Assembly: GCF_002561455.1 (NCBI RefSeq)
Contig: NZ_NTUP01000009.1
Location: forward strand, 16,306-80,305
Source: Bacillus sp. AFS015802
GTDB taxonomy: Bacteria > Bacillota > Bacilli > Bacillales > Bacillaceae_B
Length of the DNA stretch: 64,000 nt
Reading direction: 5' to 3'
The position numbers and the translations under genes were made by a program. Shown here in pieces: positions 26,157-35,336 of this stretch (its first letter is position 1; every line of letters starts with the position of its first letter). The notes beneath the pieces were generated by a model. The model saw only the letters and a program-made list of their open reading frames with translations. It had not been told where the DNA came from and did not search any database.

Positions 26157-26274
26157 TAAAAACAAGGGGCAAACTAATAAGGGTACTGGTTTAAAAAAGA
26201 GCTATGGTGAGGCGGTAGCTCGTCCGGTAATTAAACCACCTAAGATAAATTCAGGTAAAAGAAAGGATAAATAG
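26149..26274 (+). CDS. 41-residue basic protein, operon-coupled
   Basis: ATG at 26149 overlaps the membrane-protein gene by eight bases and has AAGGGGAGG six bases upstream. The product is very basic and proline/lysine-rich (KKSYGEAVARPVIKPPK), without a membrane segment. The strong ribosome site and coupling argue for a real gene. Its place at the end of a four-gene defence-type operon suggests a regulator or accessory peptide; function unknown. Confidence 0.6.
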   Translation: MSDKNKGQTNKGTGLKKSYGEAVARPVIKPPKINSGKRKDK

Positions 26275-26389
26275 TAGCAGTATTTTTAACCCAGATACCG
26301 AAATTAATTTCATCTTATTCGTATATTCGGTTGTTATATGTGTGGACAAAAATAGACAAGGTTTTTAGATAGTCACATAAAAAATACGC

Positions 26390-26428
26390 TAAAGATAACT
26401 GTACATGTTTTGTTCATGTTTATCTTTA
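26390..26428 (+). terminator. Hairpin after TIR/caspase operon
   Basis: TAAAGATAA (26390-26398) pairs with TTATCTTTA (26420-26428), with an inner CATG/CATG. No strong T-run, so it is a weak terminator or RNA-stabilising hairpin. Confidence 0.45.
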
Positions 26429-26593
26429 ATATTGGTCTTATTTATGTTTAGTGTAAACGAAGGAACGTTGATTTAATGGAGTTTTTAAAGTTCATTTGTT
26501 CTTGTTTATATGGTTAATAGATGGGCGGCATGATGTAAGGCTAACGCCGAACATCTGATCATTTTCACCCATTTCAAGAAACTATTTGTAAAT

Positions 26594-26635
26594 AAAAAAC
26601 TACCTCCTGAAATAGAAATAGGGGGTAGTTTTTTT
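26594..26635. terminator. Bidirectional terminator
   Basis: AAAAAACTACCTCCT pairs with AGGGGGTAGTTTTTT (one G-T pair); A-run and T-run on opposite sides serve both strands. It ends the minus-strand DUF1906 gene. Confidence 0.9.
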
Positions 26636-26637
26636 GG

Positions 26638-27768
26638 TTATGAATTGGGTTTCCATAATACCTTTAATAGCTCACCATTGAAAAGATTCGTATCAATGTT
26701 ACAGGTTTCAGCGTCGATTCCATACTGCCATCCGAATGCAAGGGAGCCTTCCGGTGCTTCGGGATTGTATTCTGGTGCCTCGGCCTGAGATGTGATGCCG
26801 ACATTTGGTGAAGCGGTCCAAACGTAATTTTCTTTCAATATGGCATTATTACTTTGAACGGCCGTGTTATAGGATTGGTATAGTGCACTTTCCGGGTCGA
26901 AGATTCCATAAATACCGGATTCATAAGGGGATGCAGAAATCGTTTCAAACCATCCTCTGATAAATTCTGCATCTACCGGATAGGCAGGTTCAATATCCGC
27001 AAATATGGCGACACCGGAGGGAATCCCTAGGCCCTGGGCATATTCAATTGCTTCCTTGGCTTCATTGCTTCCATTTTCATAACCGGTGGCATCATTGAAA
27101 TTATTAAAGATAGGAAGGATATAATCTCCTTTTGAATGGATCAAGGAAACCTGCTCGGGTGTGAGCCCTCTGGAAATGTCCTCTCTCGTCTCAAGATAGC
27201 GTCCGAGAACGGCAGGATCCCCAAAGTTCTCTCTTACACAGGCATAAAAGTTCTCCGTTGTTTCACTGGCAGAATCAATGCCCCAGATAATTTCGGGGGA
27301 CTCAGGTGGCGGCTCTGTATCATTGCCATTTGTTTTATTCGCAACCTTATTGCTGACATTGATATCAGCTGCGTCGCCGAGTTTATTTCGTGTGGAATTT
27401 GAAAAGGTGTAATTTCCATCTCCTTCGACGGTGTTTGTTATATTATTCTCTAAGTCCCCGGAGGTCTCATTAACCTCATTTTCAATAGAACTACTGATTT
27501 CCCCGCTTCCATCTTCCTTGCCATTGTTCATGATATTGTTTTTCAGTCTGGCCGTTCCTTCCGACACATTATTAGAGATGACGGTATCTACCTTTCCGAC
27601 ACTGCCGTAGATGTTATTTTCAACCGTATTCGTGATGACTATATTGGCTTTGCTGTCCATTGAGTTGTTTTTACCAATGTTATAAAAGAGAATAAATCCT
27701 GAGATCGAAATGATCAAAACGGCTAATAAAATGGAATATCCCGGTGTTACCCTCATATTCTCACCCAT
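26638..27768 (-). CDS. Membrane-anchored DUF1906 (glycoside-hydrolase-like) protein
   Basis: A 376-residue surface protein. One N-terminal membrane anchor (about 10-30), then an Asn/Ser-rich region of about 120 residues with repeating NNIxN/VENxI patterns (such as ITNTVENNI and LENNITNTVEG), then a DUF1906 domain (about 160-376) beginning WGIDSAS and containing AIFADIEPAYP. This TIM-barrel family is related to glycoside hydrolases and is common on Gram-positive surfaces, probably binding or cutting cell-wall sugars. The repeat region looks like a short beta-solenoid stalk. Transcribed alone. Confidence 0.8.
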   Translation of the reverse strand: MGENMRVTPGYSILLAVLIISISGFILFYNIGKNNSMDSKANIVITNTVENNIYGSVGKVDTVISNNVSEGTARLKNNIMNNGKEDGSGEISSSIENEVNETSGDLENNITNTVEGDGNYTFSNSTRNKLGDAADINVSNKVANKTNGNDTEPPPESPEIIWGIDSASETTENFYACVRENFGDPAVLGRYLETREDISRGLTPEQVSLIHSKGDYILPIFNNFNDATGYENGSNEAKEAIEYAQGLGIPSGVAIFADIEPAYPVDAEFIRGWFETISASPYESGIYGIFDPESALYQSYNTAVQSNNAILKENYVWTASPNVGITSQAEAPEYNPEAPEGSLAFGWQYGIDAETCNIDTNLFNGELLKVLWKPNS

Positions 27769-27953
27769 TCTTTCGTATTAAGAGTAATGATTACTTCATA
27801 TTATGAAGAAAGGGCTGATTAGTGTGGGCCGGTAGAGAGTTTATAGGTCTTTAGATGTTTAGCGGGTGAAATAATTAGGTAAAAAGTAGTGTATAAGGTG
27901 ATATGAAATGCTTTCCCCACCATTCATGAAAAAAGGAAGAAGAGGGTGATGAG

Positions 27954-28103
27954 ATGAAATATACTACTATGGTTTTAAGAGAATTAGTGGAAAGAATCAT
28001 CGCCGGGGATGAAGAGGCAAAAATGGAATTTGAACGAAGGTGGGAAATTCCCTGGGAACAAGTCGGAACAGTACCCATTTCTATAGAAAAGAAGGATCGT
28101 TAG
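27954..28103 (+). CDS. 49-residue acidic protein
   Basis: ATG at 27954 with AAGAAGAGGGTGAT upstream, TAG at 28101-28103. The product is a helical, charged protein (LRELVERIIAGDEEAKMEFERRW) without signal or membrane segment. Short spacing to the ribosome site and protein-like composition support it. No family recognised. It lies 70 bases before the alaX-type gene and could be cotranscribed. Confidence 0.5.
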   Translation: MKYTTMVLRELVERIIAGDEEAKMEFERRWEIPWEQVGTVPISIEKKDR

Positions 28104-28172
28104 GGCTTAATGGTTCTCTCCGCTCAAGCTATGGTAAAGTAGGAGGAGAACAGTTAGAAAGAGGGTCTACCA

Positions 28173-29363
28173 ATGTCAGTTAAGAAGTATTATCAAGACG
28201 CATACATGAAGACGTTTCACACTTACGTTCAAGAACAGCGACAAGATGAACACGGAAGCTGGTACGCCGTGCTGGAACAAACAGCTTTTTATCCCACAGG
28301 CGGTGGCCAGCCCCATGATATGGGAACATTAAATGATAAACGGGTTACAGATGTTGAAGAAGTGAACGGAGAGATCCGTCATTACATAGAAGAACCATTT
28401 GAAGATATTTCAGGTGTAGTCAAAGGGCAGATCGATTGGAAACGCCGATTCGATCACATGCAGCAGCATGCCGGTCAGCATATCCTCTCGGCCGCATTTG
28501 CAGAAGCACTGCAATATGAAACAATTAGCTTTCATCTCGGGAAAGAGTTCCTCACCATTGACTTAAACGTAAGTGATATTAGTAACTCTGACGCAATGAT
28601 AGCAGAAGAACTCGCCAACCTAATCATAAGGGAAGCACGTCCGATCGAGACGAAGTGGGTGACGGAAGCGGAACTGTCCGACTATCCGCTTCGAAAGCAA
28701 CCGGCGGTCACCGGAGAGATCCGTCTTGTCATCATACCGGACTTCGACTACAACGGTTGCGGTGGGACCCATCCCCGTTCCACAAGTGAAGTCGGAGCCA
28801 TCAAGATCCTCGATTGGGAGAAACATAAAGGTCATATCCGATTGCAGTTTATCTGCGGAGACAGGGTCCTCCATCAACTAAACCGTAAGCATGGACTCCT
28901 GAAAGAGCTCACAAGTGTACTCCAGGCTCCAGAAGAAAATATGGTACTCACTGCCGAGCAAATGATTACCAAACAAAAAGAGCAGGAGAAAGCATTGGAA
29001 GGATTGAAAGAAGTGTTGTTGACGTATGAAGCGGAAGGTTTACTTGGGACGGAGAAAGCTGGATTTACGCTTATCCAAAAAACGTACAGCGACAGACCGA
29101 TCCAGGAACTGCAGAAGATCGCTCAGCACATCATCTCCAAAAGAGAAGAGGCAATTGTGCTGCTGGTCGTGCAGAACGATCAAAAGCTTCAGCTCGTAGC
29201 GGCGAAGGGCTCCTTACCAACCATTAACTTAAGAGAGGTCGCACAACGAGTATTCCCACTGATCAACGGGAAAGGCGGCGGGAAAGAGTCGTTTGTTCAA
29301 GGTGGGGGAGAAGCAGTTATGAGTAAGGAAGAACTGCTTGAAAAACTGGTGAACGAACTGTAA
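28173..29363 (+). CDS. Alanyl-tRNA editing protein AlaX-L (with DHHA1 domain)
   Basis: A 396-residue trans-editing enzyme that removes wrongly attached Ser or Gly from tRNA-Ala. The N-terminal part matches the beta-barrel before the AlaRS editing domain (AFYPTGGGQPHD). The editing site has the zinc ligands HxxxH (HAGQH, about 98-102) and CxxxH (CGGTH, about 196-200). A C-terminal helical region and a DHHA1-like end (INGKGGGKESFVQGGG) complete the long form. ATG with AGAGGG upstream; a good terminator follows. Clear family assignment. Confidence 0.92.
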   Translation: MSVKKYYQDAYMKTFHTYVQEQRQDEHGSWYAVLEQTAFYPTGGGQPHDMGTLNDKRVTDVEEVNGEIRHYIEEPFEDISGVVKGQIDWKRRFDHMQQHAGQHILSAAFAEALQYETISFHLGKEFLTIDLNVSDISNSDAMIAEELANLIIREARPIETKWVTEAELSDYPLRKQPAVTGEIRLVIIPDFDYNGCGGTHPRSTSEVGAIKILDWEKHKGHIRLQFICGDRVLHQLNRKHGLLKELTSVLQAPEENMVLTAEQMITKQKEQEKALEGLKEVLLTYEAEGLLGTEKAGFTLIQKTYSDRPIQELQKIAQHIISKREEAIVLLVVQNDQKLQLVAAKGSLPTINLREVAQRVFPLINGKGGGKESFVQGGGEAVMSKEELLEKLVNEL

Positions 29364-29370
29364 GAAGATG

Positions 29371-29405
29371 AAAAAACCATCCGGCGTATACGGATGGTTT
29401 TTTTC
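29371..29405 (+). terminator. Terminator of AlaX-L gene
   Basis: AAAAAACCATCCG pairs with CGGATGGTTTTTT. Confidence 0.9.
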
Positions 29406-29948
29406 AATTATATGGATGTTATTATCTATATTTGGAAAATTCAATCAACATGAAGCTCCCTGAAGGCTTTCACACTTCATTCACAAATGATTCCAATTAC
29501 CCACTAATTTTAATACTTGTAATAAAACACCTAAAAATTACCACTATAAGATTTAAATACTCTATTGAAAAATCCGGTGTAAACCTTTAGTAGCTATACA
29601 ATATACCCAATATACCATCAAGTGAAATTTGTAAAATAGTCCAATGATAACAGACAAAATTCGACAAAGACTTTGTCGGATTGACGTTCCCGGTTACCAA
29701 TGATAATTATTATATAGAAAAAAAGTATCAGGATTCTACAATGAAAAGTTTTTAAACATGAAATTCGTGGTAAATAAGAGTTGAGTTAATTCCAAAATAT
29801 TGAAAAGTGATACATAAGTATCATTTGTGGGTGGATTTGACATCTTCTTCAATTTTTATTCGTATATAGGTCTATTGAAAAGGGATTAACTTGATACAAA
29901 AATATAATGAAGTTTAGATCATCGACAACAAAGGGGAGAAGCAATCAC
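29406..29948. promoter_or_regulatory. AT-rich 540-base upstream region of the vWA/Tad locus
   Basis: No gene-like frame. It contains CGACAAAGaCTTTGTCG (29662-29678), a perfect palindrome of the kind repressors bind, and several A/T-rich -10-like sequences, but no confident promoter. This long spacer is the likely control region of the Tad locus. Confidence 0.4.
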
Positions 29949-31268
29949 ATGAGGAGACTACTTGTATTATTCTTCAGCTGTTCACTTATTGGTCTAGTGG
30001 GGTGTTCAGGAGAAGAAACAACTAAGAAAGACCTTAAAGAAACATCCTCAGAAGAGGTGAACAAGGAAAAAGAAAAAGAAGCGGTGAATTTCCCGGAGGC
30101 CCCAACTGAACCTGAAGAAATCGTCAAGCAACCATACGGAGAGAAGATGCAGGACGTTGTGACAAAGGTGGAAAATGGGGCTGAAGCGGACATTGACAAA
30201 GTGGAAGATATCATGGAAGACTTTCCTGCTGAGGGGCTTAGTGTAGAGGAAACGTTTAACGGGGTGGTCAATTGGTTTGCCCTGGATTATTCGGATTCCT
30301 ATCAGACCTTGAAAAATTACGAGCCGGATTTCGGTAAATATGATATTGAAGAAAAGAATCAAAAACGAAAGAATGTCGTCATACTCATTGACTCAAGCGG
30401 AAGTATGGCCGCAGAGGTAAGTGGCGGTCAGAAAATGGAACTGGCTAAAGAGGCTGTCAGTAAATTTGCGGCCGGTTTTCCAGAAGACGCTACGATTTCT
30501 CTTAGAGTCTATGGGCATAAAGGAACGGGATCAGAAGAAGATAAAAAACTATCATGCTCCAGTGATGAACTTGTTTACGAACCCAATACATATGATCAGT
30601 CATCTTTTGAGAAGGCATTGACTCAGTTTAAGCCGAGCGGATGGACACCGTTGGGAGCTTCGTTAAAGTCTTCCTACGAGGATCTTAAACAACAGGCTGG
30701 AGATGACACAGAGAACATAGTCTACGTAGTCAGTGACGGGGTCGAAACCTGTGACGGCAATCCGGTTGAAGAAGCGCGCAAATTGGTGGAATCGGATTTG
30801 AACATCCAAGTCAATATCATTGGATTTGATGTCGATGATAAAGGCCAGGATCAGTTAAAGGCAACAGCAGAGGCAGGAAAGGGTCAATACTTTACTGTGG
30901 ACAATAAAGTAGAACTCGAGAATTCGCTTCAGGAATTACTGGATAATGCCGTCCAACAAATAGAAGAGAACTTCTCTAAAGCAAGTAACGGAATCGATAT
31001 TAATAATAGGTCTGTCGAGCTTCAACAACAGGTGGATGACCTGGGAAGAACATTTGATAAGCTTTCTTCAGAAGAACGAACGATTTTTAATAAGGCCATT
31101 TTATCACTTCAAAAACAGGAGAAAATAGACCGTGATAAAGCGATGGAAATAGAAGATTTAGCTGACGAGAGACTTCAAACTTTGGAGGATTTTGCGGAGA
31201 AGCTCGAGAATGAGGCGAGAGAGAAAGTGAAGAATAAGAGGGAGAGCTTATTCAAGGCGATGGAATAA
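29949..31268 (+). CDS. vWA-domain lipoprotein, Tad-locus paralogue 1
   Basis: A 439-residue surface lipoprotein. The signal peptide ends in lipobox GLVGC; a charged linker follows. A von Willebrand A domain (about 140-330) carries the metal site DSSGSM, the GWTPLGASL threonine and VSDGVETCDG. The Cys in the conserved SCS segment and ETC may form a disulfide. A Glu/Lys-rich helical tail ends the protein. ATG 29949 is chosen over 29907 because AAGGGGAG precedes it and the signal peptide starts there. Four full paralogues lie at 42-48.4 kb. Probably an adhesin or pilus-associated surface protein. Confidence 0.88.
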   Translation: MRRLLVLFFSCSLIGLVGCSGEETTKKDLKETSSEEVNKEKEKEAVNFPEAPTEPEEIVKQPYGEKMQDVVTKVENGAEADIDKVEDIMEDFPAEGLSVEETFNGVVNWFALDYSDSYQTLKNYEPDFGKYDIEEKNQKRKNVVILIDSSGSMAAEVSGGQKMELAKEAVSKFAAGFPEDATISLRVYGHKGTGSEEDKKLSCSSDELVYEPNTYDQSSFEKALTQFKPSGWTPLGASLKSSYEDLKQQAGDDTENIVYVVSDGVETCDGNPVEEARKLVESDLNIQVNIIGFDVDDKGQDQLKATAEAGKGQYFTVDNKVELENSLQELLDNAVQQIEENFSKASNGIDINNRSVELQQQVDDLGRTFDKLSSEERTIFNKAILSLQKQEKIDRDKAMEIEDLADERLQTLEDFAEKLENEAREKVKNKRESLFKAME

Positions 31269-31286
31269 AGAGGGAAAGAGGAATGA

Positions 31287-31985
31287 ATGATGTTTATTGT
31301 AGTTGATGAATCACTAGGGTTGCCCAAAAATCTATTAACGGAAGTTCATATCCGGCCTACAACTCTTAAAAAAGGAATTTCGTTGTCTTATGCATTAGAA
31401 AAAGGAAAGAAAAGTTGGGGGTTTGGTAAACTCCCTCTAACAATGACTACAACAGATGAGATGCTTGAAGAAGTATACGGTTGGTCCATGCAGGATCGGG
31501 AAGTTCTATATATTTATGATGAACATACCACACCAGCTGCTTGGGTGAAGAGATTGCAAAACTGGTTCTACCCCAACCAGCACATCTATCTGGTGAATGG
31601 ATCCGTTAATCGGGGGTTAGCCCTTCATTTACTTTCAAATAGACCGGAAATACCATCTCTATTAGAAGGAACCCGCACGGAATATGTGATTACATCCAGT
31701 TCTAAGTATCTTGAAGGACGGACTTATTTAAAGATGGGGAAAAAGAAACCTAAAAAATATTATCTAATAAAGAATAGGGTTATCGAATCTACTGCTTCTA
31801 CAGTTGACGAACTTGTAGAAGATATCATGCGAAAACATTCTTCACAAAACTGGATCATTACATCCAATGGGGAATTCAATCAAAAAGAATTAAAAGGAGA
31901 GTATTTTCAGCTTGAGGAAGATGCCCTCCCAATAAGTAGTCATAACGTTTATTTATATCCGCTTCAACAAGAAAATATTGAATAA
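31287..31985 (+). CDS. Tad-locus protein of unknown function
   Basis: A 232-residue soluble protein without signal or membrane segment, 18 bases after the vWA gene and 15 bases before the SAF-domain gene, so in the pilus operon. It has strand-helix alternation (REVLYIYDEH, QHIYLVNGSVN, EYVITSSSKYL) that could suit a nucleotide-binding-like or receiver-like fold, but no motif is decisive. GAAAGAGGAATGA precedes the ATG. Position suggests an assembly or regulatory factor. Confidence 0.7.
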   Translation: MMFIVVDESLGLPKNLLTEVHIRPTTLKKGISLSYALEKGKKSWGFGKLPLTMTTTDEMLEEVYGWSMQDREVLYIYDEHTTPAAWVKRLQNWFYPNQHIYLVNGSVNRGLALHLLSNRPEIPSLLEGTRTEYVITSSSKYLEGRTYLKMGKKKPKKYYLIKNRVIESTASTVDELVEDIMRKHSSQNWIITSNGEFNQKELKGEYFQLEEDALPISSHNVYLYPLQQENIE

Positions 31986-32000
31986 TGGAGTGAACAGTCG

Positions 32001-32798
32001 ATGATCGACTCAAAAAGAAAAGCTATCATATTTTTGACATTATCATTTATATTGGCGGTTGTGGCAGCGGGGGTCATCCTCGTTCAAATCAGCCAGGCAC
32101 AGGAACGTCTTGGAGAAACGGTCAAGGTGGCTGCTGCTGCGGGTGAAATTAAATCTTATCATGAGATCAAATCGTCAGATATTAAATGGATAGAACTACC
32201 GAAGAACAGCGCCTATCAATCTTTTATTACAGATGAAGAAAAATTAAAGAATGTTATTTCATTAGTAGATATTAAAGAGGATGATATCCTTACCGGAACT
32301 CTCATAAGGGAGAAGGTTAATATTCCTGCTGATGAGCGGGTGGTTTGGCTGAATGCTACAGAGATCGTTTTGATTGATCAAGGTGTTGTCGAAGGAGATC
32401 AGGTAGACATCATTGTGTCGAGAGAAATTGATAAGAAAGTAGAAACAAAACGGTTGTTAAGCAATGTACCAGTCGTACAAATTGAAACCCCTGATGATAA
32501 ACCCGAAGAAGGTCCAGCGCAAAGAGTAAAGATCTCTTTATCCGTAGAAGAAGCGGAAAAGCTCATTCACTACCAGAATTTCGCTAAACAAATCAGGGTG
32601 CTTCGAGTCAACCAAGTCGCTGATGATAAAGAGACTACCCAAGGTGTAAGTACTGAAGCAAAAAAAGAAACTGAGGTTAAGAAAGAAGAAAAACCGAAGG
32701 AGCAGCAAAAAGAAACCCAAGCAAAAGATGCCAAAAAAGAAGATTCTAAAAAAACAACTCCTGCTGCTGAACAAAAGAAACAGAATAACGGTCAGTGA
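32001..32798 (+). CDS. SAF-domain pilus assembly protein (CpaB/RcpC-like)
   Basis: A 265-residue protein. One N-terminal membrane segment (about 10-30), a SAF domain (about 40-100, VKVAAAAGEIKSYHEIKSSDI and later TGTLIREKVN), an RcpC-type domain up to about residue 200 (VDIIVSREIDKK), and a disordered Lys/Glu-rich tail of about 55 residues. CpaB proteins help guide Flp pili across the envelope; in a Gram-positive cell it would sit on the outer face of the membrane. GGAGTGA precedes the ATG. Confidence 0.85.
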   Translation: MIDSKRKAIIFLTLSFILAVVAAGVILVQISQAQERLGETVKVAAAAGEIKSYHEIKSSDIKWIELPKNSAYQSFITDEEKLKNVISLVDIKEDDILTGTLIREKVNIPADERVVWLNATEIVLIDQGVVEGDQVDIIVSREIDKKVETKRLLSNVPVVQIETPDDKPEEGPAQRVKISLSVEEAEKLIHYQNFAKQIRVLRVNQVADDKETTQGVSTEAKKETEVKKEEKPKEQQKETQAKDAKKEDSKKTTPAAEQKKQNNGQ

Positions 32799-32875
32799 TT
32801 TGTCTAACTTCTAACTGACTTTATGGCTGAAAAGCAGCTTAATGAAAATATGTGGATCTGGAAGGATGCGACATT

Positions 32876-34003
32876 GTGAGTAAATTTAATGCCATATTAA
32901 TTACACAGGATCAAGATTGGAGTGAACGTTTTAAAGGGATTGAGGAAAAGCATCAATTAGAACTGACCGTTACTCCTGAATGGAAAAAAACAATAGGAAA
33001 CCAACAGCATTACCATTACTATTTTGTGGATGTAGATTCCATTGAATATCCGAATCAGCTACAGTTTACAAGTTCCAGTTTCGTGATTGGTCTATCACGA
33101 ACAGCGGATTTTGATCAAACGAGAGAGTGGTTGATTGCCGGGGCAAAGGATCTGGTAGTTTTCCCAAAGGAACTAAATAGATTAGAAGAGTTAATCCGTG
33201 AGAGCAAAGAGCAGATCAAATTTCACAGAGAGACAGAAATCGGATACGGTACGGGAGAGGTTCACGCCTTTTATAGTGCAAAAGGGGGAAGTGGAAAGAC
33301 GCTATTGGCTGCAATGATGGCTCAGTCATTGAGTGTGCATCATAGCCAAAAGGTGCTATTAGTGGATTTGAATGCACAATTTGGGGCCATCGACAGTTTG
33401 TTTGGGTTGCAACCCCCACGTTCTTACTACGACCTAATTCCTGTTATGGATGAAATGGAAATGAGGCATCTGCAGAACATTGCTAGTGTGGAAGAAGAGA
33501 ATGGTGTCACAATCATTACCGGGCCATCCAACCCGGCTAAAGCCGAAGAGATATCGGATGAATTAATTTCTAAGATAATCAGGGTGGCAAGGTCCCACTA
33601 TGACTATATTATTCTCGATTTGCCTTCTACTATTAATTCCATTACCTTCACAGGATTAAGTGAAGCCACAAAGGTGCACTATATATTGACGCCGGACAGC
33701 TTGGGGATGAGATGTTTCAAATATGCAGATGAATTGTTCGAACGCTTTCAAATTGGTATGAACGGTACTCTCTCCATCGTATTGAATAGGTCTCATTCAA
33801 AATCTGAACTTCACAAAAAAGATATTGAGAAAATTATAGCCAAGGATGTTAATGGTACAATCTCTTCTGATTATTTCGGAATCCAACCCTACATGAATAT
33901 GGGCGTAAGTTTCTTCAAGAAGAAGAAAGATAAAGGGGATTCCAAAGCGTCAAAAGATATGAAGAAATATGTCGAAGAAACTATAAATCAAGAAATGAGG
34001 TGA
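32876..34003 (+). CDS. TadZ/CpaE-like ATPase (ParA/MinD family)
   Basis: A 375-residue protein. The N-terminal 130 residues are an atypical receiver-like domain, followed by a MinD/ParA-type ATPase with deviant Walker A KGGSGKT (about 140-146), then VLLVDLNAQFG and YIILDLPS. TadZ/CpaE localises the pilus machine to its site in the cell. An in-frame GTG at 32852 exists, but GGAAGG at 32860 supports the GTG at 32876. It ends five bases before tadA. Confidence 0.88.
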   Translation: MSKFNAILITQDQDWSERFKGIEEKHQLELTVTPEWKKTIGNQQHYHYYFVDVDSIEYPNQLQFTSSSFVIGLSRTADFDQTREWLIAGAKDLVVFPKELNRLEELIRESKEQIKFHRETEIGYGTGEVHAFYSAKGGSGKTLLAAMMAQSLSVHHSQKVLLVDLNAQFGAIDSLFGLQPPRSYYDLIPVMDEMEMRHLQNIASVEEENGVTIITGPSNPAKAEEISDELISKIIRVARSHYDYIILDLPSTINSITFTGLSEATKVHYILTPDSLGMRCFKYADELFERFQIGMNGTLSIVLNRSHSKSELHKKDIEKIIAKDVNGTISSDYFGIQPYMNMGVSFFKKKKDKGDSKASKDMKKYVEETINQEMR

Positions 34004-34007
34004 TGAA

Positions 34008-35336
34008 ATGTCCTGGGTTGAAAAGGCTGCATCTCAACGACCCACAAATACCCAGTGGAATGTGGGGCAAAGTCAAGTCGATGTCTGGGTTAGGCACTAT
34101 AAAAACAGATTAATCAAAGAAGCCAATTTAGAGAACATCACAACGATGAACCCGGTTGAGCGAAAGAAGACAATCGAGCGGCTCGTCAAGCAAATGATCA
34201 ATGAAGAGAAGGTTATTATCCCTAATGACCAAACTGAAGAAATTGTTCAGCAGATCATTAATGAATCCGTAGGGTACGGTCCTCTTGAAGAACTATTACG
34301 AGATGAATCCATAACAGAAATAATGGTGAATGGTCCATTTGAGGTATTTATCGAAAGAAAAGGTAAGCTCGAAGAAACGAGTATCAGATTTAAAGATGAT
34401 GAGCACGTCCGTCATATCATCGACCGAATCATCGCTCCTCTGGGAAGAAGGATTGACGAGAGTTCGCCGATGGTGGATGCGAGACTCCAAGACGGAAGTC
34501 GTGTAAATGCGGTCATCCCCCCAATCAGTATCGACGGGGCATCCATTTCCATCCGGAAATTCAAGAAGGATCCTTTTACACTGGAAGATCTTCAATCCTT
34601 CGGCAGTTTTTCAAACGATATGGGTGAATTTCTTCGGGCAGCAGTAAAAGCTAAAACCAATATCCTTGTTTCCGGGGGAACAGGAAGTGGGAAGACTACT
34701 TTGTTGAATGTGTTATCCGACTCTATCCCATATGGCGAGAGGGTCGTCACCATTGAGGATATGGCCGAACTTCGTTTCAGCTATGATAACTTAGTGAGAT
34801 TGGAAGCACGGCCTCCGAATATGGAAGGTAAAGGGGAAATCACAATTCGGCACCTTGTGAAAAATGCTTTGAGAATGAGACCCGACAGGATCATCGTCGG
34901 GGAGGTTCGTGGCTCAGAAGCAATTGATATGTTACAAGCGATGAATACTGGGCATGAAGGATCTCTAACAACGGTGCATGCCAACACACCAAAAGATGCA
35001 TTGGGACGATTGGAAGCTATGGTCATCATGTCTGGTCTTCCTTTAACAGTTGATGTCATTCGCGGCTACTTTGTCGGTGCGCTTGATTTGATTGTGCAAA
35101 CATCGCGTTTCTCGGATGGGAAGAGAAGAATTGTGAACATCTCAGAACTGGTAGAAGAAGATGGGGAAATTATTGCAAAAGACATTTTTAAATTCAATCG
35201 AACAGCAACAAGAGCTGATGGCACAATTGAAGGTGAATTTGTGGCAACCGGATATATACCAAACATTTATAAACGATTCGTTTCGTACGGTGTAGATTTT
35301 GATAAATCCCTCTTAACAGAAGGTGCTCTTACATGA
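34008..35336 (+). CDS. Tad pilus secretion ATPase TadA/CpaF
   Basis: A 442-residue type II/IV secretion ATPase. It has the N-terminal helical domain (1-110), then the RecA-like motor with Walker A SGGTGSGKTT (about 222-231), the Asp box VTIEDMAEL, Walker B RIIVGEVRG and the His box TVHANTP. It powers extension, and possibly retraction, of Flp pili from the cytoplasmic side. AGGTGA precedes the ATG. It overlaps tadB by four bases. Confidence 0.96.
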   Translation: MSWVEKAASQRPTNTQWNVGQSQVDVWVRHYKNRLIKEANLENITTMNPVERKKTIERLVKQMINEEKVIIPNDQTEEIVQQIINESVGYGPLEELLRDESITEIMVNGPFEVFIERKGKLEETSIRFKDDEHVRHIIDRIIAPLGRRIDESSPMVDARLQDGSRVNAVIPPISIDGASISIRKFKKDPFTLEDLQSFGSFSNDMGEFLRAAVKAKTNILVSGGTGSGKTTLLNVLSDSIPYGERVVTIEDMAELRFSYDNLVRLEARPPNMEGKGEITIRHLVKNALRMRPDRIIVGEVRGSEAIDMLQAMNTGHEGSLTTVHANTPKDALGRLEAMVIMSGLPLTVDVIRGYFVGALDLIVQTSRFSDGKRRIVNISELVEEDGEIIAKDIFKFNRTATRADGTIEGEFVATGYIPNIYKRFVSYGVDFDKSLLTEGALT

